Notes: generated by a model not told the origin, from the letters alone. Shown: positions 1-9,035, numbered from the stretch's first letter. The stretch: 64,000 bases of DNA from Mucilaginibacter geliditolerans (GCF_014200495.1 NZ_JACHBY010000007.1:1-64000), one strand, 5' to 3'. Numbers and translations are program-made.

Positions 1-75
1 ACTTCCATAATGCAAATTATCAGCTATTTAACAGATTTCTATAGCCTAGTTATTCACTTAAGGGGATAAATCAAA

Positions 76-94
76 ATCTTCCGAACACCTATGG
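76..94. repeat. Right end of a MITE-like element
   Basis: These 19 bases are identical to the right terminal inverted repeat of the 166-bp element at 43231-43396. The left end is not visible and presumably lies before the window. The sequence just after it, to about 136, forms a small inverted repeat (ATGGTATC at 91-98, GATACCAT at 129-136). Bases 160-205 are a half copy of the TGTCATTGC-type repeat. No gene is seen in 1-214. Confidence 0.6.
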
Positions 95-214
95 TATCAA
101 GACAAAAAGTGACGTCTTAGCGAAAGGCGATACCATAAGATAGGTCTACAACTATGCCTATTCGCTCTGTACAGTCGGGGATTGCTTCGTACCTCTTACA
201 GCAATGACGATTGG

Positions 215-1129
215 CTATATACGCGAATCAATAATCCCAACCATCTTCTCCACATCCCCCGGTTCTACCCATATGAACTCCTTATCCTTATTAAACCAGG
301 TTAATTGCCTTTTGGCAAAGCGACGGGTGTTTTGTTTGATGAGTTCGAGAGCTCTGTTCAGATCGATTTTATTATCGAAATAATCAAATAGCTCGCTATA
401 GCCTACTGTATTTAACGCATTTAAATGGCGATAGGGCAGCAATGCTTTTACTTCATCAATCAGCCCTTGCTGAACCATGATATCAACACGTTGATTAATG
501 CGCTGGTAGAGTATTCCACGCGGTAAATTCAGCCCGAATTTAATGATATTGAAAGGCCGTTTGTTTATGGCTGATGTGCGGAAAGATGAAAATGGTTTGC
601 CTGTGGTTTCAAAAACCTCAAGCGCACGGATTAAGCGCTGCGGATTATTGAGGTCAACCTGTACATAATACTCGGGGTCGGCGGCTTTGAGCTGCTCCTG
701 TAAATGGTGGATGCCTTTTTCGGTGAAATCCTGATTCAGGCGGTGGCGGATAGCGGGATCGGCAGTTGGCAGGTCATCAAAGCCCTCGCAAATTGCTTTG
801 ATATATAACCCTGAACCACCAGCCAATATAACTACATCATGCTGTTTAAAAAGATCATCCAGCAAAGCTAAAGCATCTTTTTCAAAGTCGCCTACGCTAA
901 AGCTTTCTGTTATGGAATGGGAATCAATAAAATAATGTTTGGCCGCAGCCAGCTCATCGGCATTGGGTTTAGCCGTGCCTATAGACATTTCCCGGAAAAA
1001 CTGACGCGAATCAGCAGAAACCACAACCGTGTTATAGTGATTAGCCAACTGTATAGCAGTATCTGTTTTACCAACAGCAGTAGGCCCGCCGATAACGATA
1101 AGGATTTTGTTTTTGGGTTGATGGGTCAT
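215..1129 (-). CDS. miaA: tRNA dimethylallyltransferase MiaA
   Basis: This enzyme transfers a dimethylallyl group to adenosine 37 of tRNAs that read UNN codons, the first step of i6A/ms2i6A formation. The protein is 304 residues, the usual family length. It has the P-loop GGPTAVGKT at 14-22, the catalytic-site SADSRQ at 38-43 (Asp40), IGTAKP at about 50-55 and AGGSGLY at 103-109. It lies upstream of two other tRNA maturation genes on the same strand (cca and the t6A synthase), though 120 bp containing an inverted repeat separate it from its neighbour, so co-transcription is uncertain. The function is secure from the motifs. Confidence 0.96.
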   Translation of the reverse strand: MTHQPKNKILIVIGGPTAVGKTDTAIQLANHYNTVVVSADSRQFFREMSIGTAKPNADELAAAKHYFIDSHSITESFSVGDFEKDALALLDDLFKQHDVVILAGGSGLYIKAICEGFDDLPTADPAIRHRLNQDFTEKGIHHLQEQLKAADPEYYVQVDLNNPQRLIRALEVFETTGKPFSSFRTSAINKRPFNIIKFGLNLPRGILYQRINQRVDIMVQQGLIDEVKALLPYRHLNALNTVGYSELFDYFDNKIDLNRALELIKQNTRRFAKRQLTWFNKDKEFIWVEPGDVEKMVGIIDSRI

Positions 1130-1142
1130 AGTCTTATTTTAC

Positions 1143-1236
1143 CGTCATCCCGAACTTGTTTCGGGATCTCACAGTACATGTGTCCGATATGTAGTCGACC
1201 CAGGATGTGGGATGTTGAAACAAGTTCAACATGACA
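1143..1236. repeat. TGTCAT-family inverted repeat
   Basis: Two 31-bp arms (1143-1173 and 1206-1236) form a long hairpin. The core arm GAACTTGTTTC is perfectly conserved while short stretches on both sides differ. The element ends in CGTCAT/ATGACA like other copies in this window. It sits between two minus-strand genes. Confidence 0.75.
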
Positions 1237-1248
1237 GGTTATTTAAGA

Positions 1249-1899
1249 TTAATAATCATCATGTGATTTGCCGTCATCCTCAAAGCCTTCATTATCTGAA
1301 AACTCGCTGCCGAACTCATCTTCTTCTTCCTCATCGCCGCCATGTGCAATTTCATCGCTGTCTACCACATCTTCATCATCAGTAACTTCGCTCAGATCTT
1401 CTGCATCTTCGGGGTTAAAGCCCATTTCATCAAACAGGTCAAAATCCTCATTGGCAGCAGGTAGGGCTGTTGGGTTAAAGGAGTTGCCAAATTGTTTTGG
1501 AGCTTCGCCAACTGCTTTAATAACCGCAGGGTAGGTAACACCTGGTGCATCATCTAAAATGATCTTCATCAGTTCAACGTGAAAATCAAAAGGGCGGTCG
1601 AAATTGAAGGTATAGTAAAATTTTTGGTGCGGATCGTCAATAAAGCTGCTCAGCTTCACTTTTTCCATCAGTGATACGCCACGGTCGGTACGCCTTTGGT
1701 TTGGTAGGTAGGTGATCTCTTCACCTTTTGTCCATTGGTCGTTACTGATATAAAAAGAAGAAGAATATTCGGGATTGTAACCTGTCGACTGATGAATAGC
1801 ACGATGGAGGTCCTCGAAAGTTTGATTTGATTTAACATCAATCTCTCTCATTACATCATCGTAGTCTTCAAAAGTAACCCTGAACCTGTATAGTGCCAT
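1249..1899 (-). CDS. Plasmid pRiA4b ORF-3-like family protein
   Basis: The first 120 residues (MALYRFRVTFEDYDDVMREI, then FEDLHRAIHQSTGY and FYISNDQW) match the pRiA4b ORF-3-like fold, a family common in Bacteroidota whose biochemical role is not established. The C-terminal third is extremely acidic (runs of D and E from about residue 150), probably a disordered tail. There is no signal peptide or membrane segment, so it should be cytoplasmic. An opposite-strand serine-rich reading frame over the tail is only a shadow of the acidic codons. The family call is good, the function unknown. Confidence 0.8.
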   Translation of the reverse strand: MALYRFRVTFEDYDDVMREIDVKSNQTFEDLHRAIHQSTGYNPEYSSSFYISNDQWTKGEEITYLPNQRRTDRGVSLMEKVKLSSFIDDPHQKFYYTFNFDRPFDFHVELMKIILDDAPGVTYPAVIKAVGEAPKQFGNSFNPTALPAANEDFDLFDEMGFNPEDAEDLSEVTDDEDVVDSDEIAHGGDEEEEDEFGSEFSDNEGFEDDGKSHDDY

Positions 1900-2016
1900 T
1901 TTTTAAATAAGTGGAATTTTAAGCAAAAATAATATTTTAATTTTTAATTTATACCCATTTATAGGTATTGGACATTTGATCCGGGATTTTGTACAGAAAT
2001 CCTGTCACCAAAAAAT

Positions 2017-3426
2017 CTAAAGCGTTGCCACAACTTTTAAGCCAATTTCTTCGCCTTTTAAAATTGTGTATGTAATTGCTGCTTCGCGTTCGTTAGGTAT
2101 TTCGCCTTCAAGTATGGCTTCCCGTATCTGATTTTTAATAATTCCCACCTCACGGCCCTCTTTTATACCAAAAAGCTGCATAATATCGGTGCCGGTAATG
2201 GGTGGTTGCCAGTTTCTTATGTTATCACGTTCCTCAACATCTTTTAATTTTTGAATAACGAGGTCAAAATTCTGGCGGTATTTTTTTACTTTATATTCGT
2301 TTTTTGTCGTAATGTCTGCTTTACACAACAGCATGAGGCCCTCAATATCATCGCCTGCCTCAAAAAGCAGACGGCGTACTGCCGAATCTGTCACAATTGA
2401 TTGCGACAGTACAATGGGGCGCAAATGCAACTGCACCAGTTTTTGCACCAGCTTCATTTTTTCATTCAGCGGCAATTTTAGCTGGGCGAATATCTTGGGC
2501 ACCATGCGTGCACCGCGGTCCTCATGGCCGTGGAATGTCCATCCATGGCCCTGTTCAAAGCGTTTGGTAGCGGGTTTGGCAATATCATGCAATATGGCGG
2601 CCCAGCGTAGCCAAAGGTCGTCAGTGGTTTCGCAAATGTTATCTAAAACTTGCAGGGTATGGTAAAAATTATCCTTGTGACCCTTGCCATCAATATAATC
2701 AACCCCATAAAGCGCTACCATTTGCGGAAATATTTTGTGCAGTAAGCCTGTATCAAACAAATAATCAAAACCAATAGATGGTTTTGGCGACAGGATGATC
2801 TTATTCAATTCATCACTTATACGTTCCTGCGATACGATGCTGATCCTGTCGGTATTGCTTTTTATGGCTGCTACCGCGATATCGTCTATCTTAAAATTCA
2901 ATTGCGATGCAAAACGAATAGCTCGCATCATGCGCAGGGGATCATCAGAAAAAGTTTCAACCGGGTTAAGTGGTGTGCGGATGAGTTTTTGCTCCAGGTC
3001 GGCCATACCTTCAAACGGGTCAAGTAATTCCCCGAAAGTACCCGGGTGCAGGGAAATAGCCAGCGCATTGATGGTAAAATCACGGCGTTTCTGGTCGTCT
3101 TCCAAAGTACCGTTCTCAACTATTGGTTTTCTTGAATCTAAACGATAAGATTCTTTACGTGCGCCAACAAATTCAACTTCCAGGTCCTGGTATTTTAGTT
3201 GGGCGGTGCCGAAGTTTTTAAATACGGCCAGCTTAACATTCAGCTTTTTAGCAACCTTTTCAGCAAAATCAATACCGTTACCTATCACCACAATATCAAT
3301 ATCCTTTGAGGGGCGGTTCAGGAAAATATCGCGTACAAAACCGCCGATGGCATAGGCCTGCAAGTTATGCTCGCCTGCAATTTTTGATATGGTATTGAAT
3401 ATGGAATGCTGAAGGTGTTGTTTCAT
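2017..3426 (-). CDS. cca: CCA-adding tRNA nucleotidyltransferase with HD domain
   Basis: The protein belongs to class II poly(A) polymerase-type nucleotidyltransferases, which add or repair the CCA end of tRNAs. The N-terminal catalytic domain has GGFVRD at 28-33 and the metal-binding DID at 42-44. The RNA-binding head follows (RRDFTINALA near 114, DDPLRMMRAIRFA near 161), then an HD phosphohydrolase-like domain with His280-Asp281. At 469 residues it is typical of the Bacteroidota HD-containing form. The tRNA-Arg in this window has no encoded CCA, consistent with a need for this enzyme. It could instead be called a poly(A) polymerase family protein, but CCA addition is much more likely. Confidence 0.92.
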   Translation of the reverse strand: MKQHLQHSIFNTISKIAGEHNLQAYAIGGFVRDIFLNRPSKDIDIVVIGNGIDFAEKVAKKLNVKLAVFKNFGTAQLKYQDLEVEFVGARKESYRLDSRKPIVENGTLEDDQKRRDFTINALAISLHPGTFGELLDPFEGMADLEQKLIRTPLNPVETFSDDPLRMMRAIRFASQLNFKIDDIAVAAIKSNTDRISIVSQERISDELNKIILSPKPSIGFDYLFDTGLLHKIFPQMVALYGVDYIDGKGHKDNFYHTLQVLDNICETTDDLWLRWAAILHDIAKPATKRFEQGHGWTFHGHEDRGARMVPKIFAQLKLPLNEKMKLVQKLVQLHLRPIVLSQSIVTDSAVRRLLFEAGDDIEGLMLLCKADITTKNEYKVKKYRQNFDLVIQKLKDVEERDNIRNWQPPITGTDIMQLFGIKEGREVGIIKNQIREAILEGEIPNEREAAITYTILKGEEIGLKVVATL

Positions 3427-3526
3427 GTAAAAGTAATTCCTTAAAGGTTGCCAAAAGGAATATGCAGCAAAATTAAGGAAATTGGGGAGAATAGTTGAAT
3501 TTAAAAGGGATTGACGTTTTAACGCT

Positions 3527-3623
3527 CGTCATTGCGAGGAACGAAGCAATCTCTACGTAGGTTGGTCGAACTTTTTCATTCGCCCTGTATAGTCTAGAGA
3601 TTGCTTCGTTCCTCGCAATGACG
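3527..3623. repeat. TGTCATTGC-family inverted repeat, perfect 28-bp arms
   Basis: Arms at 3527-3554 and 3596-3623 are exact reverse complements and carry the core GCGAGGAACGAAGCAATC. The loop is about 41 bp. The right arm is followed by CGGGGAG. Half copies of the same core occur near 165-205 and 34845-34872. The element fills the 209-bp gap upstream of cca. Confidence 0.85.
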
Positions 3624-3635
3624 CGGGGAGTGGGT

Positions 3636-4202
3636 TTACCGCCTTATAAACTCAAAACTCCCGTTCGGATCCAACCGCATAATGGTTGATGGATTTTTTA
3701 TCTCCATGCTATGCTGATCAATATCAACCACATAGTCAACCCCATCGATGATCTCCTGGTCGATCTGTGAAAAATATTGGGGAGATGGTTTGCCGCTGAT
3801 ATTTGCCGAGGTGGATACTAATGGCTTACGCATGCGTTGTATCAATTGCTGGCAAAACTCGTTACTGCTTACCCGCACACCAATGCTGCCATCGCTGTTG
3901 ATTAATGCCGGGGAAATGTTTTTTGCGCCGGGCATAACCAGGGTTAAAGGGTTTTCGGCAAACTCAATCAGGTCGTAAGCTATTTCAGGCACTTCGGCTA
4001 TGTAGCTTTGCAGTTTGTTGTCGTTATCTAGCAAAATGATCATGCTTTTTGCTTCATCGCGCTGTTTAAGGCGATAGATCTTTTTTACGGCTTCGGTATT
4101 GGTAGCATCACAGCCTATACCCCAAATGGTATCGGTAGGATAGAGGATAATACCGCCATCCTGTATTACTTTAAAAGCTTTGGCAACTTCGTCTCTGAGC
4201 AT
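3636..4202 (-). CDS. Threonylcarbamoyl-AMP synthase (Sua5/YrdC/YciO family)
   Basis: This 188-residue protein has the YrdC-fold signature: GGIILYPTDTIWGIGCDA near residues 16-33, KQRDEAKSMIILL near 46-58 and the SANISGKPSP segment near 132-141. The family makes L-threonylcarbamoyl-AMP from threonine, bicarbonate and ATP for the universal t6A37 modification of ANN-reading tRNAs. It is the short TsaC/YrdC-like form without the extra Sua5 domain. It starts 3 bp after the stop of the upstream glycosyltransferase, so the two are almost certainly co-transcribed. Whether it is the main t6A enzyme or a YciO-type paralogue cannot be decided from this window. Confidence 0.88.
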   Translation of the reverse strand: MLRDEVAKAFKVIQDGGIILYPTDTIWGIGCDATNTEAVKKIYRLKQRDEAKSMIILLDNDNKLQSYIAEVPEIAYDLIEFAENPLTLVMPGAKNISPALINSDGSIGVRVSSNEFCQQLIQRMRKPLVSTSANISGKPSPQYFSQIDQEIIDGVDYVVDIDQHSMEIKNPSTIMRLDPNGSFEFIRR

Positions 4203-4205
4203 ATC

Positions 4206-5318
4206 TTATAAATTTTTGTACAGCTGCATTAACTGTGCAGATAGTTTATCGGCTGCAAAGTTAGCAGCATATTGCAAACCTTGTGTAATCATGTTTTGCT
4301 TTAAGGTATCATCGTTGAGTATAAGGTTGACTTTTTCGGCGAGATCCTTTTCATCATCAGGGCTTGCATACAGGCTATACGGCCCTCCGGCTTCCTCCAG
4401 ACATGAGCCTGTTGCCGCAATAACAGGTATACCTGAATTTAACGCCTCCAAAACAGGCAAGCCAAAACCCTCATACCTTGATGGATATATAAATACCGAT
4501 GCCAGCTGATAAATAGCGGGTAGATCAGCAAATTCCACACCGTGCAAAAAAATGACCCGGTTGTTTAGGTTATTAGCGGTAAGATATTGCTTTATCTCAT
4601 CTAAATACTTAGTAGGCCGACCAATAACTACCAGCGGGATATCATTAATATATTTTAAAGCCTTTGCAAGCAACAGCAGGTTTTTGCGGGGCTCAATTGT
4701 ACCTACGCTTAACAGGAATTGTTCAGGCAGTTTATATTTTGATGAAACGGCTTCCTTTTGCTCCGCGCTTTGGGTAATAGTGAAGATAGGGTCAATGCTC
4801 TGATAGATCACTTCAATCTTAGCAGTATCGGTGCCCAGTAATTCTACAATATCATCCTTTGTTTTTTGGCTGATGGCAATCACCTTATCGGCAACCTTGC
4901 AGGCATATTTAACCTTTGCCTCGTAGATCCTCCGGCTTATGGCACCGAAATTACCGGGTAGGCGCATAAATATCAGGTCGTGTATGGTAACTACCGATCT
5001 GATGCCGCTTTTATCTATTCCCGACGGTAACTCATGACTTAAACCATGATAAATTTCAATACCATCGCGTTTCAGATCCTTAACAATACCCTTGCTGCGC
5101 CACCAAGAGCTGAAGAATTTGCTTTCGGGTGTTATGGTTATCAGATTTTTGTATTGACTCAGAAAATTAAGCCGGGAGTTAAGCTTTAAACGGGGGGTAT
5201 AAAGGAAATATTCATTGCCAGGATAATGCGCTGCTATGGCCTTTATTAACCAGCGACTGTAATTACCCAGCCCCGTGTTATTTAAGAAAGCCCGCTTGGC
5301 ATCGTACCCTATTTTCAT
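4206..5318 (-). CDS. GT4 family glycosyltransferase
   Basis: This 370-residue GT-B enzyme has an N-terminal acceptor domain (GLGNYSRWLIKAI near 16-28) and a C-terminal nucleotide-sugar domain. SVGTIEPRKN near 205 and YEGFGLPVLEAL near 283 form the EX7E region typical of retaining GT4 enzymes. No signal peptide is seen, so it acts at the cytoplasmic face of the membrane or in the cytosol. Donor and acceptor cannot be told. It is tightly coupled to the downstream threonylcarbamoyl-AMP synthase, a metabolically unrelated neighbour. Confidence 0.88.
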   Translation of the reverse strand: MKIGYDAKRAFLNNTGLGNYSRWLIKAIAAHYPGNEYFLYTPRLKLNSRLNFLSQYKNLITITPESKFFSSWWRSKGIVKDLKRDGIEIYHGLSHELPSGIDKSGIRSVVTIHDLIFMRLPGNFGAISRRIYEAKVKYACKVADKVIAISQKTKDDIVELLGTDTAKIEVIYQSIDPIFTITQSAEQKEAVSSKYKLPEQFLLSVGTIEPRKNLLLLAKALKYINDIPLVVIGRPTKYLDEIKQYLTANNLNNRVIFLHGVEFADLPAIYQLASVFIYPSRYEGFGLPVLEALNSGIPVIAATGSCLEEAGGPYSLYASPDDEKDLAEKVNLILNDDTLKQNMITQGLQYAANFAADKLSAQLMQLYKNL

Positions 5319-5324
5319 TGAAAT

Positions 5325-5413
5325 GGTTGATTAAGTTGGATTAGGTGAGTGGTTGATTAAGTTGAACATTTATGAAAATTCAACTTGATCAACCTAATCC
5401 AACCCAATCAACT
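5325..5413. repeat. GTTGATTAAGTTG inverted repeat
   Basis: A left arm (5325-5366), itself containing a short direct repeat of GGTTGATTAAGTTG, pairs with a right arm (5379-5413) across a short loop. The structure fills the gap between the end of dapD and the start of the GT4 gene. It may form a strong hairpin in either transcript. Confidence 0.65.
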
Positions 5414-5418
5414 ACTCA

Positions 5419-6234
5419 CTATACTGCAACATTATTCACCCTTAACGCGTCGTTAAGTGATGTTTTTTTATCGGTTGATTCCTTGCGCTGGCCTATGATC
5501 AGGGCGCATGGTACATGGTATATGCCACCCGGAAATTCTTTTGGATAGCTGCCCGGTATAACTACCGAACGGGCAGGTACACGGCCTTTGTATTCAATTG
5601 GTTTTTCGTGGGTAACGTCAATAATTTTTGTTGAAGCGGTTAAAACCACGTTAGCGCCTAAAACGGCTTCACTTTCAACGTGCACACCTTCAACCACAAT
5701 AGCGCGTGAGCCCAGGAAGCAATTGTCCTCAATAATTACAGGTGATGCCTGTATTGGTTCCAGCACACCGCCAATGCCCACACCGCCGCTCAGATGGCAA
5801 TGCTTGCCTATCTGCGCGCATGAGCCTACAGTTGCCCAGGTATCAACCATGGTGCCTTCATCAACATAAGCGCCAATGTTTACGTACGATGGCATCATGA
5901 TAACGCCTTTTGCAAGGTAAGCGCCGTAACGGGCCAAGCCATGCGGCACTACACGAACACCTGTTTCTTTATAATTAGTTTTTAATGCCATTTTATCGTG
6001 GAAAACAAACGGACCAACTTTAATTTCTTCCATCTTGCGGATAGGGAAATACAATATAACGGCTTTCTTTATCCACTCATTAGTATGCCAGCGGTTGCCA
6101 ATAAGTTCGGCTACGCGTATATCACCTTTATCAAGTCGTTCAATAACGGTTTCAACGGCGTTGCTGTAATCCTTATAGTCTAATAGCTTCCTGTCTTCCC
6201 AGGCATCTTCAATTAATTTCTTTAGGTCTTGCAT
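5419..6234 (-). CDS. dapD: 2,3,4,5-tetrahydropyridine-2,6-dicarboxylate N-succinyltransferase
   Basis: DapD catalyses the succinyl-CoA-dependent step of the lysine/diaminopimelate pathway. The 271-residue length is right. The N-terminal helical part is followed by a left-handed beta-helix of hexapeptide repeats (about 105-205), including GVRVVPHGLARYGAYL, GAYVDEGTMVDTWATVGSCAQIG and the conserved GVGIGGVLEPIQASPVIIED. Its C-terminal part has ARSVVIPGSYPKEF. It is transcribed alone here, with inverted repeats on both sides. Confidence 0.95.
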   Translation of the reverse strand: MQDLKKLIEDAWEDRKLLDYKDYSNAVETVIERLDKGDIRVAELIGNRWHTNEWIKKAVILYFPIRKMEEIKVGPFVFHDKMALKTNYKETGVRVVPHGLARYGAYLAKGVIMMPSYVNIGAYVDEGTMVDTWATVGSCAQIGKHCHLSGGVGIGGVLEPIQASPVIIEDNCFLGSRAIVVEGVHVESEAVLGANVVLTASTKIIDVTHEKPIEYKGRVPARSVVIPGSYPKEFPGGIYHVPCALIIGQRKESTDKKTSLNDALRVNNVAV

Positions 6235-6317
6235 CGTAAAAATTAAACTTTTGGCAAATTAAGCGATTTTTAGGGAAATAGTGAACCGTTGATTGTTTTG
6301 ATTTTAGGATGAACCGG

Positions 6318-6367
6318 GATTTCAACCAGGATTTATTGGATTTTAGTGATTTTCAGGATGTGGTAAA
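6318..6367. repeat. Dispersed repeat (CCAGGATT ... TTCAGGATGTGGT)
   Basis: This stretch reappears as its reverse complement at about 9590-9637, with the shared blocks CCAGGATT, TATTGGATT and GATTTTCAGGATGTGGT. Both copies lie in gaps beside dispersed hairpins, so this is a non-coding repeat rather than a remnant of a gene. Confidence 0.6.
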
Positions 6368-6433
6368 TAAATTGCCATATATTAATGGCTATTTATTAGT
6401 ATCACGTTAATCCTTAAATCATTTAATCATGAT

Positions 6434-6586
6434 TCAGATTTGGGCGTTGCCTGCGGCCCGTGCTATCCGCTCATACTGCACGAGGCATTAAGCGCGAGGC
6501 CGGTATCCGCTACTATCACTAACGCGGGGAGTAGTTTTAAACTACTGGCATATGGTTCGAAGTCGGGAGACTTCGAACAGCAGGGG
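6434..6586. repeat. Dispersed 90-bp repeat followed by REP-type hairpins
   Basis: Bases 6434-6524 are a near copy, in reverse complement, of 11270-11360; shared blocks include GGGCGTTGCC, GTGCTATCCGCTCATACTGCA and CTATCACTAACGC (each shorter or split by changes). Next come a small palindrome at 6530-6546 (AGTAGTTT/AAACTACT) and a REP-like hairpin at 6555-6578 (stem GTTCGAAGTC, loop GGGA) with an AGCAGGGG tail. The 400-bp gap 6235-6636 holds no gene. Confidence 0.7.
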
Positions 6587-6636
6587 CAATCTAAGTGTAT
6601 CTAATAATTTACAAGCAATTATCATATATTTATAAT

Positions 6637-8337
6637 ATGTGCTGGAGTAGAATACTTTTCACTTTGTTTGGTTTATTTGTTGCATGTAGCACTTATGCGC
6701 AGAGTGGCAATTGTGCGCCACCTAACATAGGTTTTGAAGAGGGTACATTTAATAATTGGACCTGTGATACAGGGAAGGTTGATGCTGACGGAGCTGTGAT
6801 TGTTACACTCTGCAAACCGGTATATGACAGGCACACCATTATTGACAAAGATTATTCGCCTAAAGTCGACCCATTTGGAAAGTTTCCAACGCTCTGTCCA
6901 AATGGGAGTAATTATTCTATCAGGTTGGGTAATCAGAATGCAGGAGCCCAGGCAGAAAGGGTTTCTTACACATTTACGGTTCCCGCAGGTGCAGATCAAT
7001 ATAACCTGGTTTTTAATTATGCGGTGGTTTTGCAAAATCCCCAACACCTGAGTTTTCAACAACCGCGTTTCACTGTGAAAACTTATGATATAAGCGATAA
7101 AAAATATATTGAATGCTCATCATTTGATTTTATAGCTTCATCTAGTTTACCGGGATTTCAATTAGCTACCGGTACTCCTGATACTGCTGTGTATTATAAG
7201 GATTGGGCTCCTGCAACTATAAATATACAAGGCTATGCCGGCAAACAGGTACGATTGGAGTTTACAACAAATGATTGCACACTTGGCGGCCATTTTGGCT
7301 ATGCATATCTGGATATAAATGAAAGTTGTAATTCGCCTATTACCGGCAATACCTATTGTACAGGTGAAAATGCAATAAAAATACTTGCTCCGGGTGGTTT
7401 TGGGAGCTATATATGGTACAGTGCTGATCTTTCGCAAGTGCTTGGTACAGATCAGGCACTTGTTATGTCACCCCCACCGCCTGACCAAACTAAATATGCT
7501 GTTGTTTTAGTGCCATTTGCGGGCCTTGGTTGCCTGGATACGTTATATACGACAGTAAACAGCGTTAATGCCGGGTTTAGTTTTGTTGTTAAAGATACAG
7601 CATACGGTTGCGAGAAAACCGGAGCTGATATTACGGCACCATCAATTACCGCAGGGAGCAGCAATAACCTCACACTGAGTTATTATACCGACCCATTTGC
7701 TACATCGTATTTATATCAGCCCCAGGCAATATTAAAAAGCGGTACCTACTATATTGAAGCTATAAATCCGGAGGGCTGCAGTAATATTTTACCGGTGCAG
7801 GTAATTATAAGTAACCCTATTGTAACTGTTACCAATCCGGCGCCGGTAACATATCCCGCAACAATTGATGCGTCACTCACTTTTACACATGATAAAAACG
7901 TCTCTTATACCTATTTTACAGATGATTCAGCCACGATGGTTTTAGCCAATTACCACTATGTTGGTAAAACGGGTACTTACTATATAAAAGCAGTTAATGC
8001 ATTTACAGGGTGTGTTACCATTGCCCCTGTAAAAGTTGTGATCGACCCGCCTCCGCCGCCAATTATACAGGCGCCCAATACCTTTACACCTAATAATGAT
8101 GGCATAAATGATTATTTTTCATTAACCATTATTGGTTTTGGAGGATTTGGTTCGCTAAAAATCTTCAACAGGTATGGGCAACCTGTATTTCAAACAACAT
8201 CGAAATATGTTCCCTGGGACGGGAAATATAACGGGAAACCTGTACCGGTAGGTACCTATTATTGGATGTTTGAAGGTAAAAATACCTACTATAATACCAA
8301 AGTGGCACAAGGTGGTTCTATAACTTTAATAAGGTAG
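6637..8337 (+). CDS. Secreted protein with type B T9SS sorting (gliding motility C-terminal) domain
   Basis: I place the start at the ATG at 6637 because it begins a good signal peptide (MCWSRILFTLFGLFVACSTY, then AQS); the upstream GTG at 6595 would add 14 residues before it. The mature part has a PKD/Ig-like, threonine- and glycine-rich composition with several repeated strands (pairs such as SGTYYIEAINPEGC and TGTYYIKAVNAFTGC). The last 85 residues form the gliding motility-associated domain: PNTFTPNNDGINDYF, KIFNRYGQPVF, WDGKYNGKPVPVGTYYW. Proteins with this ending are exported by the type IX system and attached to the cell surface or released. Its own role is unknown, perhaps adhesion. 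Confidence 0.85.
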   Translation: MCWSRILFTLFGLFVACSTYAQSGNCAPPNIGFEEGTFNNWTCDTGKVDADGAVIVTLCKPVYDRHTIIDKDYSPKVDPFGKFPTLCPNGSNYSIRLGNQNAGAQAERVSYTFTVPAGADQYNLVFNYAVVLQNPQHLSFQQPRFTVKTYDISDKKYIECSSFDFIASSSLPGFQLATGTPDTAVYYKDWAPATINIQGYAGKQVRLEFTTNDCTLGGHFGYAYLDINESCNSPITGNTYCTGENAIKILAPGGFGSYIWYSADLSQVLGTDQALVMSPPPPDQTKYAVVLVPFAGLGCLDTLYTTVNSVNAGFSFVVKDTAYGCEKTGADITAPSITAGSSNNLTLSYYTDPFATSYLYQPQAILKSGTYYIEAINPEGCSNILPVQVIISNPIVTVTNPAPVTYPATIDASLTFTHDKNVSYTYFTDDSATMVLANYHYVGKTGTYYIKAVNAFTGCVTIAPVKVVIDPPPPPIIQAPNTFTPNNDGINDYFSLTIIGFGGFGSLKIFNRYGQPVFQTTSKYVPWDGKYNGKPVPVGTYYWMFEGKNTYYNTKVAQGGSITLIR

Positions 8338-8348
8338 TTGTTTGCCGC

Positions 8349-9035
8349 TCAATTCACTGTAAAATTTACTTCCCTTACGCCTTTTATTTTGCGCAGCTCT
8401 TCAAGAATTATCAGCAGGTTATTTTTATCAAGCGATACCTTTTGTACCGTTATCCTGATCTCATCCAGGTCTTCTTCCAACGATGGCTGTAGGTTGATCT
8501 CTGTATATTTAATTTTGTGGGTTTTAAATACTTCTTCAATACTTTCAAGGCTCACCTGTTTGCGTTCCAATATCATGGTTACCCCGCTGAATTTATTTTT
8601 ATTAAAGAATTTTGTTTCCAGCGGTTTTAGCGCTGCCAGTATAATAAATACTATAGCAGTAGTAATACAGGCGGCAAAATATAAGCCGCCGCCTGCTGCC
8701 AGGCCCACGGCCGCAACCGTCCACAACCCTGCTGCGGTGGTTAAGCCGCGTACCACCTCACGCCTTAGAAACAGTATTGTACCTGCACCCAAAAAGCCAA
8801 TACCGCTGATTACCTGTGCCGCCACCCGCGATGGATCGAGCACTATGCCGGGGTGGTTCACTACATCATGAAAACCGAACATGGATACCAGCATAATAAG
8901 CGCCGACCCTACACATACCACCATATGGGTGCGCAAACCTGCCGCCCACTCGTGCCTTTGCCGCTCGCTGCCTATTATAGCGCCCAAAACGGCAGCTATG
9001 GCCAGGCGGATAGCTATTTCCTGTAAACTGATCAT
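8349..9035 (-). CDS. MgtC/SapB family membrane protein
   Basis: The 228-residue protein begins with the hallmark N-terminal membrane domain: RLAIAAVLGAIIGSERQRHEWAAGLRTH with the conserved GxERQ and GLRTH, then VAAQVISGIGFLGAGTI and VRGLTTAAGLW. Four to five membrane segments occupy the first 135 residues. The C-terminal 90 residues form a soluble ACT-like domain. The family is linked to magnesium-limitation survival and membrane ATP homeostasis, but the exact activity is unresolved. Its stop lies 11 bp from the convergent type B sorting-domain gene. Confidence 0.9.
   Translation of the reverse strand: MISLQEIAIRLAIAAVLGAIIGSERQRHEWAAGLRTHMVVCVGSALIMLVSMFGFHDVVNHPGIVLDPSRVAAQVISGIGFLGAGTILFLRREVVRGLTTAAGLWTVAAVGLAAGGGLYFAACITTAIVFIILAALKPLETKFFNKNKFSGVTMILERKQVSLESIEEVFKTHKIKYTEINLQPSLEEDLDEIRITVQKVSLDKNNLLIILEELRKIKGVREVNFTVN

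Noticed and set aside
917..1234. A 105-codon plus-strand frame
   Set aside because: Antisense to miaA and running into the 1143-1236 hairpin.
1268..1534. Serine-rich plus-strand frame
   Set aside because: It mirrors the acidic (GAD/GAA-rich) tail of the pRiA4b ORF-3-like gene and has no independent support.
8338..8871. A 177-codon open frame on the plus strand
   Set aside because: It is exactly antisense to the mgtC-like gene, has no signal or motif, and is poor in composition for a real protein, so it is a shadow of the opposite gene.
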